From Methanosarcinales archaeon (GTDB lineage: Archaea; Halobacteriota; Methanosarcinia; Methanosarcinales; Methanogasteraceae), in the NCBI GenBank assembly GCA_012961645.1, contig DTYY01000324.1:1-7541 (forward strand): a stretch of 7,541 nucleotides of DNA. The letters are read 5' to 3'. This document shows positions 1-6,383 of the stretch, one piece after another. Under the pieces are notes generated by a model. It did no database searches and had not been told where the DNA came from. It worked only from the letters and a program-made list of their open reading frames with translations. Every line of letters begins with the position of its first letter. The first letter of the stretch is position 1. Position numbers and translations under genes: made by a program.

Positions 1-1
1 G

Positions 2-808
2 ATCGAGTACTGGATAAACGAGGGCTGCGACATGATCTATGAAACAGATGATGACGATGTCGAGATCACGTCGGAGGATGCGACAACGAACATCTTCTTT
101 TCAGGCGTGATCGATCTCGCCGAGGTCAGAAGAGCGATGCTTCTAACGTTTGTTCCGTCCGGTGACAAGGGAGCGAACGAACTCGGGTTCAACAACGAAA
201 CATGGGATGAGGACGTCTACACTGGTGATCCATTTCCTGATCTTGCGATAGACGAGCGTGATGTGACCGATCATCTCAGTACCAGCGGAAATTACGCATA
301 CATCGTTGACAAGGGCGACTACATGGTCCCGAGCACAGCGATTCTCATCCTTGAGCGCGGACAGAAGGTACCGAACTTGGGCGCGGTTCCAATCGCCGTG
401 GGCGAGATCACTGACATGGGCATCCATTACATCTCTGATGATACGTACGGCGCAGTCTTCGGGACGCTCAGGTTCGCCATCTATGACCTGTTCGACCGAA
501 TCGCCGGATATCGGGAAGCAGAAGATGTTGCCGTCTATGCAGTGCCCGCGGATTTTGAACCTGACTATAATCTGTGGATGAACGCAACAGCAACCAGTAA
601 GCCGACACGAACGCTCAGGATCTTCGATGACCCGTACACCAATGAGACGCAGGATTACGAAACCGAGCTCTACTTCTTTGATGAGAATCACGACGGCTTC
701 TTTGACGAGGATAACGAGACCATGATCTACCGGACCACGACCAGTTACGATGGCACGTTTGCACTCCGGCTGGACGGGGGGGTGTATGACATCTATGCCA
801 GATACTGA
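2..808 (+). CDS. DUF3344-type cell-surface protein, C-terminal part (5' end outside window)
   Basis: The frame is open to the left edge: codons from position 2 read IEYWINEGCDM before the first internal ATG at 32, so the gene starts upstream and that ATG is not the true start. The segment IEYWINEGCDMIYETDD..GVIDLAEVRRAMLLTFV..G aligns with the end of the DUF3344 region of the neighbour at 1183-2781 (VQIWVMEGTDYLMAADE..GDIDLSDVIDARLATFV), so the two are paralogues. After this come about 110 residues without a recognised domain and a C-terminal beta-rich stretch. That stretch contains an acidic EF-hand-like loop, DENHDGFFDEDNE (bases 680-718), and ends in a prealbumin-like strand pattern (DGTFALRLDGGVYDIYARY). 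N-x-S/T sequons occur (NET, NAT). Inferred role: exported, possibly Ca-binding and glycosylated surface or adhesion protein. The exact ligand is unknown. About 350 N-terminal residues would be missing if it resembles its neighbour. Confidence 0.8.
   Translation: MEYWINEGCDMIYETDDDDVEITSEDATTNIFFSGVIDLAEVRRAMLLTFVPSGDKGANELGFNNETWDEDVYTGDPFPDLAIDERDVTDHLSTSGNYAYIVDKGDYMVPSTAILILERGQKVPNLGAVPIAVGEITDMGIHYISDDTYGAVFGTLRFAIYDLFDRIAGYREAEDVAVYAVPADFEPDYNLWMNATATSKPTRTLRIFDDPYTNETQDYETELYFFDENHDGFFDEDNETMIYRTTTSYDGTFALRLDGGVYDIYARY
778..784 (+). promoter_or_regulatory. Ribosome binding site (GGGGGTG) inside the upstream gene
   Basis: GGGGGTG differs by one base from the archaeal GGAGGTG Shine-Dalgarno. 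It lies 10 nt before the ATG at 795 and only 1 nt before the ATG at 786, which favours 795 as the start of the small downstream gene. It is embedded in the last codons of the upstream gene, suggesting translational coupling. The Gs belong to a run of seven (776-782). Confidence 0.45.
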
Positions 809-1046
809 GCATAATGGTAATCGATGGAAGATTATATCGATCGTTTTGATTCTGATCGCACTGATCTCGGTTACATTAAATGTGCATTTTTATCTTTCGG
901 ATGAGTCTGAAATAGCATCCGGTGCCAACAATGAAACGAACTATTCCGCTATGTCAAACGTAAACGTATCAGATGAAAACGAAACAGAGATGCACAGGAT
1001 TGCAAGAGTGGTGATCACGCCCGGTGATACCATCAAGATCGATTGA
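795..1046 (+). CDS. Small single-pass membrane protein, extracytoplasmic tail (hypothetical)
   Basis: An 83-residue protein, not recognised as a named family. Residues about 1-11 are polar with R/K just before the hydrophobic stretch (NRWK). A transmembrane helix follows at about 12-33 (IISIVLILIALISVTLNVHFYL), then a 50-residue acidic, Asn/Ser-rich tail with several N-x-S/T sequons (NET, NYS, NVS, NET), ending in RVVITPGDTIKID. The positive-inside rule puts the N-terminus in the cytoplasm and the glycosylatable tail outside. It overlaps the end of the DUF3344-type gene by 14 nt in another frame and has no promoter of its own, so it is probably co-transcribed and translationally coupled. It may be a membrane partner of that surface protein, which is inference. 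The frame is open further upstream (ATGs at 750 and 786), but 795 has the best-spaced ribosome site. Confidence 0.6.
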   Translation: MPDTEHNGNRWKIISIVLILIALISVTLNVHFYLSDESEIASGANNETNYSAMSNVNVSDENETEMHRIARVVITPGDTIKID

Positions 1047-1073
1047 AACGTGATTTACTCTTGGCATGGGCAA

Positions 1074-1084
1074 CGCTTATATAC
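1074..1084 (+). promoter_or_regulatory. Archaeal TATA-box promoter for the dockerin/DUF3344 gene
   Basis: CGCTTATATAC matches the archaeal TATA consensus (YTTATATA) well. Transcription would start about 25 nt downstream, near 1103-1107, giving a 5' leader of roughly 75 nt before the ATG at 1183. It sits just after the stop of the preceding small gene, separating the upstream pair from the next transcription unit. Confidence 0.6.
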
Positions 1085-1129
1085 TGTTATGCTATCTGCA
1101 TACGTAGCAGTGAGATTATTGCTGCGAAT

Positions 1130-1149
1130 ATCTCGAACCGATCCGAGAT
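1130..1149 (+). promoter_or_regulatory. Short hairpin in the 5' leader
   Basis: ATCTCG (1130-1135) is the exact reverse complement of CGAGAT (1144-1149), with an 8-nt loop. It lies in the predicted 5' leader between the TATA box and the ribosome site. A weaker GCAG/CTGC stem (1107-1110 with 1122-1125) precedes it. It could affect mRNA stability or translation. No known riboswitch was recognised, and a 6-bp stem can arise by chance. Confidence 0.3.
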
Positions 1150-1172
1150 TACTAACATAATAGACAATATAT

Positions 1173-1177
1173 GAGGT
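1173..1177 (+). promoter_or_regulatory. Shine-Dalgarno GAGGT that decides the start
   Basis: GAGGT lies 5 nt before the ATG at 1183. It overlaps the earlier in-frame ATG at 1171, which has no purine-rich site ahead of it. Starting at 1183 also gives a cleaner signal peptide (MRIKISLVCIAVLMAMVV). Confidence 0.65.
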
Positions 1178-1182
1178 ATAAA

Positions 1183-2781
1183 ATGAGAATTAAAATATCT
1201 TTGGTATGTATAGCGGTTCTGATGGCGATGGTTGTGCCCGCGTCAGCGGCTCCGGATCTGAGTGTGACCGACGTCCTTGTCAACCCGGGTGATACGCGCT
1301 CTGATGAGATACTCAGGGTTTATGTTAACGTAGAAAACGTGATCTCTGCAGTCGTGCAGAACACCGGACCTGACGCAGTGACAGGCGGTTTTGATGTCTG
1401 TTTCATGGCAGATGACACCAGAATCGGTTGTGCGACCGTAGCAGATGATATGGCAGCCGGTACGAACATGACCGTTGGCATCGACTGGACACCCTCATGC
1501 GCGAATTATTCGGTTATGCCTGGATTCCCGCCGCAGTCACTTCCACTTACGATAACTGTGACTGTTGACTGCAACTGCAGTAGCTGTCCGAACTGCCCGG
1601 ATGATGGAAGCTGCGGAAAGATAACCGAATCCGATGAGACGAATAACACGTTTTCAAAGGTCATTCCGGCTATCCAGGAGTATTCAGAATATGATGTCAT
1701 CGGCGGCGTCGTCAACAACGGCTACATGAGCAAGAATTTCGACTGCGACGTCACAGAAGAGCCGCTGACTATGTTGGGGTATCTGGACGTTATTGGCGGT
1801 GGCATGACATACAACGTGAGTGGTGAAAAGGTCAACCCCTTTGCCCCACAGGCAACCGATACAAGGGTCCATCACATCGAGATGCCTGATGGTGCGACAG
1901 TGCTTGGTGCAAGGCTCTATGTGCACTGGTCTGACAGATGGGGCAACTACAAAACGTATCCAACCGGATGTATGGCGAATCTGAGCGTGAACTTCGAGGG
2001 CGTGGATCTCGTACCTGAAGTGGTGTACTGCGACTCAAAGGCATTTGGAAATTACCAGTCTCCGAAAGGATGCTCCGTATTCAATGTAAGCTCGCTTATG
2101 AGCGAATCTGGTGACTATACGGCAGTTGTCAAGAATATCGAGTCCACTGGAGGCAATAACACCACGCTGCTGGGCGAGGGACTGGGCGTGCTCTATGCGG
2201 GTGCGCATGGTTACAGGGTTCAGATCTGGGTAATGGAAGGTACCGACTATCTCATGGCAGCAGATGAGGCACATGGTAACTACAACTACTCTGTCTCACC
2301 TGAGGAGGCAACAGCAACAGTAGCATTCGACGGTGATATCGATCTCTCGGACGTGATCGATGCAAGACTTGCTACGTTTGTTGCAGAGGGAGGACCTGGA
2401 TCAGACATGCTCTTCAATGGTGAGGTCATCAAGACCGACGCGTGGAACTCGTCTGCCATGATATCTGGTGAGGTCTATGTCGAGGAGGTATCCGTACTGC
2501 CTGACTTGCTTGAAAGCAACAACAGCATGGGATTCCGTGACAAAGGTACCGCTGGGATGCAGGCAGCCTGCGCAGGTCTTATAGTCGTACATGCGCCTGA
2601 ATCAGTACCTGGCGATGTGAACGGTGACGGAGAACTAACGACTGCTGATGTTGCGATGGTACTGCAGATGGCTGTCAGTGGTGAATACTCAGGCATTGCA
2701 GATGTGAGCGGCGATGGGCGCGTGACATCACTCGATGCGCTGATGATCCTTCAGACGGTGGTTGGGAACATCGAGCTCTAA
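1183..2781 (+). CDS. Secreted CARDB/DUF3344 surface protein with C-terminal dockerin
   Basis: A 532-residue exported protein. Residues 1-22 are a Sec signal peptide (basic n-region, hydrophobic core, ASA cleavage site). Residues about 24-165 resemble a CARDB-type beta-sandwich (PDLSVTDVLVNPGD ... ESDETNNTFSKV) carrying an unusual cysteine cluster at C130, C132, C135, C138 and C144. Residues about 168-470 match DUF3344 (GATVLGARLYVHW, ANLSVNFEG, SGDYTAVVKNI, LGVLYAG). Residues 478-489 (DVNGDGELTTAD) and 507-518 (DVSGDGRVTSLD) are the two Ca-binding loops of a type I dockerin, each followed by the expected hydrophobic helix. About ten N-x-S/T sequons suggest glycosylation. Dockerins bind cohesins, so the protein is probably tethered into an extracellular complex. 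No cohesin is visible here. It has its own TATA promoter and converges with ileS. The start at 1183 is preferred over 1171 because of the GAGGT site. Confidence 0.87.
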   Translation: MRIKISLVCIAVLMAMVVPASAAPDLSVTDVLVNPGDTRSDEILRVYVNVENVISAVVQNTGPDAVTGGFDVCFMADDTRIGCATVADDMAAGTNMTVGIDWTPSCANYSVMPGFPPQSLPLTITVTVDCNCSSCPNCPDDGSCGKITESDETNNTFSKVIPAIQEYSEYDVIGGVVNNGYMSKNFDCDVTEEPLTMLGYLDVIGGGMTYNVSGEKVNPFAPQATDTRVHHIEMPDGATVLGARLYVHWSDRWGNYKTYPTGCMANLSVNFEGVDLVPEVVYCDSKAFGNYQSPKGCSVFNVSSLMSESGDYTAVVKNIESTGGNNTTLLGEGLGVLYAGAHGYRVQIWVMEGTDYLMAADEAHGNYNYSVSPEEATATVAFDGDIDLSDVIDARLATFVAEGGPGSDMLFNGEVIKTDAWNSSAMISGEVYVEEVSVLPDLLESNNSMGFRDKGTAGMQAACAGLIVVHAPESVPGDVNGDGELTTADVAMVLQMAVSGEYSGIADVSGDGRVTSLDALMILQTVVGNIEL

Positions 2782-2817
2782 GAATGCTCGATGCTCTTTA
2801 ATTTATTGATAACAGCA
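2782..2817. other. 36-bp convergent intergenic spacer
   Basis: The spacer separates the stop of the dockerin gene from the stop of ileS on the other strand. The plus strand has a T-rich patch (CTTTAATTTATT, about 2795-2806) that could serve as an archaeal U-rich terminator for the dockerin gene. No stem-loop and no T-tract for ileS is seen, so ileS transcripts may run antisense into the dockerin gene. Confidence 0.3.
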
Positions 2818-5800
2818 TTATAACACTATTATAACACCGATTCGCATCTTCACACCTTCGACATCCCAGTCCTTCACAAGATCGCCGCCTGCACGGGTAT
2901 CGCCGATCGATATCTCCTTTGCACGAACCTCTTCTGCAATGAATCCTTCCATACCACGCAGCAGATCAGCTACACGCGCATCTGTCAGTTCCACTGCAAC
3001 ACCGATACAGTCATTGACCTCAAGATCGAGTTCCTTTCGCATCTCCTGAATCCGGCGTATCACCTCTGCAACGTACCCTTCCGCCTCGATCTCGGGCGTG
3101 AGCGTGGTATCCACATACACGGTTCCACGTGCAAATTCAGAATCTGCGGCAAATTTAGGAACGATGCTCCGGAAACTGACCATCTCGCGGGTGATCGTTG
3201 CAACGCCGCCCGCAATATCAATGTCACACTTCCATTCACCGGTCTTTCCGATCGCGTCTCTGATAGCCCTTGCATCGGCTTTTCTGATCGCATCAGCCAC
3301 TCTTCCGGCGTCTTTCTTGAATGCAGGACCGAGTTTTGCCATGTCAGGGATGGCATCTGTCCCGAGTTCTTCCCACTCGACGCCGACACCGAGCAAAACG
3401 ATCGCTTTCGCATTGGTCTGCTCTGCAAGCACGTCTTTCAACGATTCAACCCCGCGAACGATCTCTTGATCCTCAGGCGCTATCACGATCCGCCGGACGG
3501 GCCACCTGAGTTTTCTCTTCGCCTTCTGGCGGGCGTTTGCAACTGCCTCCACGATTCTTCTGATCTCTGCCATGTCGTCTTCGAGCTGCAGGTCGATCAG
3601 ATCCTCGTCAGGAGCGAGCCAGTCACACGCATGGACCGATTCTCCATCCTCGAGGTTCTGATAGATCGCCTCTGCAAGATATGGCATGAACGGGGCTATC
3701 AAACGTGTAACAATCGTGAACACATCGCAGAGAACCCTGTAAACCGCCAGTTTGTCAGGATCTTCTGCTTCTGTCCATGTGCGGGGTCTGATCAACTGGA
3801 TGTACCATCTTGATAGTTCCTCGAGCACGAATTCAAGGATTGCGCGGGTTGCGAGATGCAGTTTGTACTCTTCCATCGCAGACGTAACATCGCGTATGAG
3901 CGAGTTTGCCCTCGACAGAATCCACCGATCCTCCTGCCTGAGCGCACCACTTATCGATTCAAACGAGACATCTTTCGGGTCAAAGCTGTCAAGAACCATG
4001 TAAGGCAGCGGAAACCGGTAGACGTTCCACAGAATGTTTAAAGAACGGTGCACGGTTGCAACCTCATCCCAGTTGAACTTCAGATCGTCCCACGGCGCAT
4101 TCGAGGAGAGCATGTACATGCGCAGCGTATCTGCTCCGAACCTCTCGATCACTGCGCTGGGTGCAACAACGTTTCCCAGACTCTTTGACATCTTGCTGCC
4201 CTCTTCGTCCAGCGTGAAACCATGCACGAGCACGCTTCTGTACGGTATCCGGTCGAATGCGACCATGCCCGCGCCGAGTTGCGAATAGAACCAGCCACGG
4301 GTCTGATCATGACCTTCCACGATGAAGTCAGGGGGCCAGAGTGTCTCAAAGGCGCCGGTGACGTGCGGATAGTCAAGCGTTGCCCACGAGGCGACCGCAG
4401 AATCGAACCAGACATCAAAGACGTCCTCAACACGCCTATATTGCCCGCCGCACGAACAGGCAAAGACGACGTCATCGACCCATGGGCGGTGCAGATCAGG
4501 TGGCTCCATGCCGCTTCTTGTTTTGAGTTCCTCGCCTGTCCCGATCACCTCGTACTTCCCGCACGAGTCGCAGACCCAGATCGGAATCGGGATGCCCCAG
4601 TACCGCTGCCGCGATATGCACCAGTCCCGTGCACCTGAGACCCAGTCATGAAATCTCGCAGACCCTGCCCAGTCAGGATACCAGCGTACCTTTGTGATCT
4701 CGTCAAGCATCTGTCCTTTAAGCTGTGAAATCTTCAAAAACCACTGCTCGGTCGCAAGATAGATTATCGGCGTCTTGCATCGCCAGCAATGTCCGTAACG
4801 ATGCACTATGGTCCCGCTTGCAAGTAGATATCCGCGCTCATCGAGATCATCGATGACCTGCTTGTCGGCTTCCCTGACATATATGCCTTCGTAGATGCTT
4901 GCATCGATGGTGTATCGCCCATCCGGTCCGACAGGGCAGAAAGCCGGCAGTCCGTGCTCTGATCCAAGCTCAAAGTCTTCCACACCATGCCCTGGTGCTA
5001 TGTGCACGCATCCGGTGTTCTCAGTGGTCACAAACTCTGCCGGAAATACCTTATGCTCATACTCAGCCTGTTTTGGTATAACATCGGCAAGCGGATGTTT
5101 GTACTCCATGCCTGCCAGATCGCTGCCATAACAGACATCAAGGAGCTCATAATCCTGATAACTGCCTGCTCTTAATACCTGATCGATCAGATCGGAAGCA
5201 AAGATCAATATCTCGCTCTTACCATCCCTGTATGCCCGCACCTTTGAGTATTCAAAGTCAGGATGCACGGCAACAGCGATGTTCGCCGGGATCGTCCAGG
5301 GAGTCGTTGTCCAGATGACGATGAACGTATTCTCCTCGTCGATCACCGGAAACTTGACATAGATCGATGAATCGGTCCGATCCCCATATTCGACCTCAGA
5401 ATCCGCGATCGCTGTCTCACACCTGGGGCACCAGTTCACCACACGCATGCCTTTTTCGAGCAGGTTTTTCCCATGGGCTTTTTTGAGTGTCCACCAGACA
5501 GATTCGATGTATTCACGCTTTAACGTCATGTAAGGATCGTCCCAGTCAAGCCACACGCCAAGGCGTTTGAACTGGGATGCCATCGCGTCCATGTTCTGTA
5601 TCGCAAATTCCTCACACGTGGATACGAACGAATCGATACCATACTCTTCGATATCCTTTTTTGTCTTGAAATTGAGCTTTTCTTCGACTTTCACCTCGAT
5701 CGGGAGCCCGTGCATATCCCATCCGGCGCGATCGATGATATGATAGCCGCGCATGGATGTGTACCGCAGGATCGCATCCTTGATGATCTTATTCCACGCT

Positions 5801-5970
5801 GTGCCGAGATGGATGTGTCCTGTGGTGTATGGAGGACCATCCACGAAAAAGAATGGTTTTTCGTCTTTTCGCAGGTCTCTAACGCGCCTGTATGTGTCTT
5901 TCTCGTCCCAGACCTGCTGCATTGCCTTTTCTATGGATTTTGCATCGTATCTTGCGGTAATCGTTTCCAT
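2818..5970 (-). CDS. ileS: Isoleucyl-tRNA synthetase, archaeal type
   Basis: A 1050-residue class I aminoacyl-tRNA synthetase that charges tRNA-Ile with isoleucine in the cytoplasm. Visible in order: the HIGH-type motif HIHL at 52-55 within [20 protein letters not shown], typical of archaeal/eukaryal Ile[12 protein letters not shown] at 83-92; WCPRC at 180-184; the CP1 editing domain with [10 protein letters not shown] (221-230) and [11 protein letters not shown] (323-333); CWRC at 395-398; VCDSC at 466-470; DVWFDS at 519-524; KMSKS at 593-597; then the helical anticodon-binding domain and a C-terminal extension to 1050. Length is normal and all catalytic motifs are intact. The ATG at 5970 is chosen because it starts the conserved [14 protein letters not shown] and has AGGAG 7 nt upstream. 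The longer open frame to 6102 reads through the promoter. It is transcribed alone, divergently from the abi gene. A broken second copy of its 5' end lies at 7224-7340. Confidence 0.97.
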   Translation of the reverse strand: METITARYDAKSIEKAMQQVWDEKDTYRRVRDLRKDEKPFFFVDGPPYTTGHIHLGTAWNKIIKDAILRYTSMRGYHIIDRAGWDMHGLPIEVKVEEKLNFKTKKDIEEYGIDSFVSTCEEFAIQNMDAMASQFKRLGVWLDWDDPYMTLKREYIESVWWTLKKAHGKNLLEKGMRVVNWCPRCETAIADSEVEYGDRTDSSIYVKFPVIDEENTFIVIWTTTPWTIPANIAVAVHPDFEYSKVRAYRDGKSEILIFASDLIDQVLRAGSYQDYELLDVCYGSDLAGMEYKHPLADVIPKQAEYEHKVFPAEFVTTENTGCVHIAPGHGVEDFELGSEHGLPAFCPVGPDGRYTIDASIYEGIYVREADKQVIDDLDERGYLLASGTIVHRYGHCWRCKTPIIYLATEQWFLKISQLKGQMLDEITKVRWYPDWAGSARFHDWVSGARDWCISRQRYWGIPIPIWVCDSCGKYEVIGTGEELKTRSGMEPPDLHRPWVDDVVFACSCGGQYRRVEDVFDVWFDSAVASWATLDYPHVTGAFETLWPPDFIVEGHDQTRGWFYSQLGAGMVAFDRIPYRSVLVHGFTLDEEGSKMSKSLGNVVAPSAVIERFGADTLRMYMLSSNAPWDDLKFNWDEVATVHRSLNILWNVYRFPLPYMVLDSFDPKDVSFESISGALRQEDRWILSRANSLIRDVTSAMEEYKLHLATRAILEFVLEELSRWYIQLIRPRTWTEAEDPDKLAVYRVLCDVFTIVTRLIAPFMPYLAEAIYQNLEDGESVHACDWLAPDEDLIDLQLEDDMAEIRRIVEAVANARQKAKRKLRWPVRRIVIAPEDQEIVRGVESLKDVLAEQTNAKAIVLLGVGVEWEELGTDAIPDMAKLGPAFKKDAGRVADAIRKADARAIRDAIGKTGEWKCDIDIAGGVATITREMVSFRSIVPKFAADSEFARGTVYVDTTLTPEIEAEGYVAEVIRRIQEMRKELDLEVNDCIGVAVELTDARVADLLRGMEGFIAEEVRAKEISIGDTRAGGDLVKDWDVEGVKMRIGVIIVL

Positions 5971-6021
5971 GTGTGGTCTCCTGTGATCTGATCTCTGTTT
6001 GGGAATTATGAAGGTTTCTGT
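5854..6021 (-). repeat. ileS 5' end plus leader, copy 1 of a 168-bp direct repeat
   Basis: This stretch, the first 39 codons of intact ileS and about 51 nt of leader, matches 7224-7391 without gaps at a constant offset of 1370. A hand count gives about 23 mismatches in 168 positions (roughly 86% identity). Similarity stops abruptly at both ends. Both copies are in the same orientation and flank the abi gene. Confidence 0.9.
5978..5982 (-). promoter_or_regulatory. ileS Shine-Dalgarno (AGGAG)
   Basis: On the minus strand AGGAG precedes the ATG at 5970 by 7 nt. This supports the 1050-residue product over the 44-residue-longer open frame. The same site is preserved exactly in the broken copy (7348-7352). 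Confidence 0.75.
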
Positions 6022-6071
6022 GAGAGCTTTTGTTTCTTCTGGTCGGCTGGAAAAATATGAGGGGTCATTGA

Positions 6072-6083
6072 CTAAAAATATAC
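6072..6083 (-). promoter_or_regulatory. Probable ileS TATA-box promoter
   Basis: The minus strand reads GTATATTTTTAG, an AT-rich TATA-like element about 105 nt before the ileS ATG. Transcription would start near 6048-6052, giving a leader of about 80 nt. The position lies just outside the region shared with the second copy, so the two ileS 5' ends do not share this promoter. A second AT-rich patch near 6051-6060 is a weaker alternative. Confidence 0.4.
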
Positions 6084-6092
6084 TCATTATTA

Positions 6093-6106
6093 ATAGGTGC
6101 ACCTAT
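6093..6106. promoter_or_regulatory. 14-bp perfect palindrome, possible operator
   Basis: ATAGGTGCACCTAT is identical to its reverse complement. It lies about 10 bp upstream of the predicted ileS TATA box, in the shared region between two divergent genes. This is a plausible site for a dimeric regulator of ileS or of the right-hand gene. No regulator gene is present in the window. Confidence 0.45.
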
Positions 6107-6182
6107 ACATAATTATGGATATATTCAAGGAAATCATCCACGAATTTCTCTGGGCACAGTCTGAACGTATTCGACTACTATA

Positions 6183-6214
6183 GAAACATTGCTCTCTTGA
6201 AACATTGCTCTCTT
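6183..6214. repeat. Perfect tandem duplication of a 16-mer
   Basis: GAAACATTGCTCTCTT occurs twice head to tail (6183-6198 and 6199-6214) with no mismatch. With only two units and no spacer it is not a CRISPR. It may be a slippage product, a regulator-binding iteron pair or a target-site scar. Confidence 0.9.
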
Positions 6215-6236
6215 CTGCTGCTTCAAAAGACTTGTT

Positions 6237-6273
6237 AGCATGGTCTATGTATGGGGGGCTTACATCCCATGCT
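6237..6273 (+). other. Bulged hairpin, 37 nt
   Basis: AGCATGG (6237-6243) pairs exactly with CCATGCT (6267-6273). Inside it ATGTA (6247-6251) pairs with TACAT (6261-6265), separated from the outer stem by a 3-by-1 internal loop and capped by the 9-nt loop TGGGGGGCT. That is 12 bp of stem in all. It could be a structured RNA element, or a DNA hairpin as at the ends of some single-strand transposons. Neither is proven. Confidence 0.5.
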
Positions 6274-6283
6274 CATATCCATG

Positions 6284-6299
6284 TCAGGTATACCCCTGA
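6284..6299. repeat. Short dyad TCAGG-N6-CCTGA around GGTATACC
   Basis: TCAGG (6284-6288) and CCTGA (6295-6299) are complementary, and the centre contains the palindrome GGTATACC (6287-6294). It lies about 50 bp upstream of the predicted TATA box of the abi gene, a possible operator position. Confidence 0.35.
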
Positions 6300-6349
6300 G
6301 ATCAACACGAACCGAAAAAGGCTGGTGCCATCTGTACGCTGCTCAACTC

Positions 6350-6359
6350 AAATATTATA
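6350..6359 (+). promoter_or_regulatory. Probable TATA box of the abi gene
   Basis: AAATATTATA is centred about 29 nt upstream of the ATG at 6384, so transcription would start a few bases before the start codon. The mRNA would be leaderless or nearly so. This agrees with the poor spacing of the only purine-rich patch (GAAGGAAAG, about 6367-6375). Confidence 0.45.
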
Positions 6360-6383
6360 CTTGATTGAAGGAAAGTAATATCC

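Larger units (their letters stand above)
6107..6348. other. Gene-poor spacer upstream of the abi gene
   Basis: About 240 bp with no convincing gene. The only ATG-initiated frame noted is a 22-codon one (6115-6183) without a clear ribosome site. The spacer holds a perfect tandem 16-bp repeat, a bulged 37-nt hairpin and a 16-nt dyad, listed separately. The clustering of repeats could mark the worn end of a mobile element or a small untranslated RNA. No transposase fragment was recognised. Confidence 0.5.

Noticed and set aside
143..691. Long minus-strand frame opposite the first DUF3344 gene
   Set aside because: It is a shadow of a plus-strand gene with clear paralogue similarity. The product is Cys/Arg/Ile-rich with no recognisable motif or ribosome site.
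3098..3469. Plus-strand frames inside ileS
   Set aside because: They are antisense shadows of the conserved synthetase, with low-complexity Ser/Ala-rich translations.
5971..6060. T-box or amino-acid riboswitch in the ileS leader
   Set aside because: No T-box sequence or specifier-loop architecture is visible, and T-boxes are bacterial. The leader conservation with the second copy is explained by duplication.
5971..6102. N-terminal extension of IleRS by 44 residues
   Set aside because: It runs through the predicted promoter and leader, lacks similarity to IleRS, and the ATG at 5970 has a well-spaced AGGAG and starts the conserved N-terminus.
6115..6183. 22-codon ATG frame MDIFKEIIHEFLWAQSERIR.. 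in the spacer
   Set aside because: It is too short, has no clear ribosome site and no recognisable family. It could be a gene remnant but this cannot be supported.
6183..6214. CRISPR-like repeat
   Set aside because: There are only two units, directly adjacent, with no spacers.
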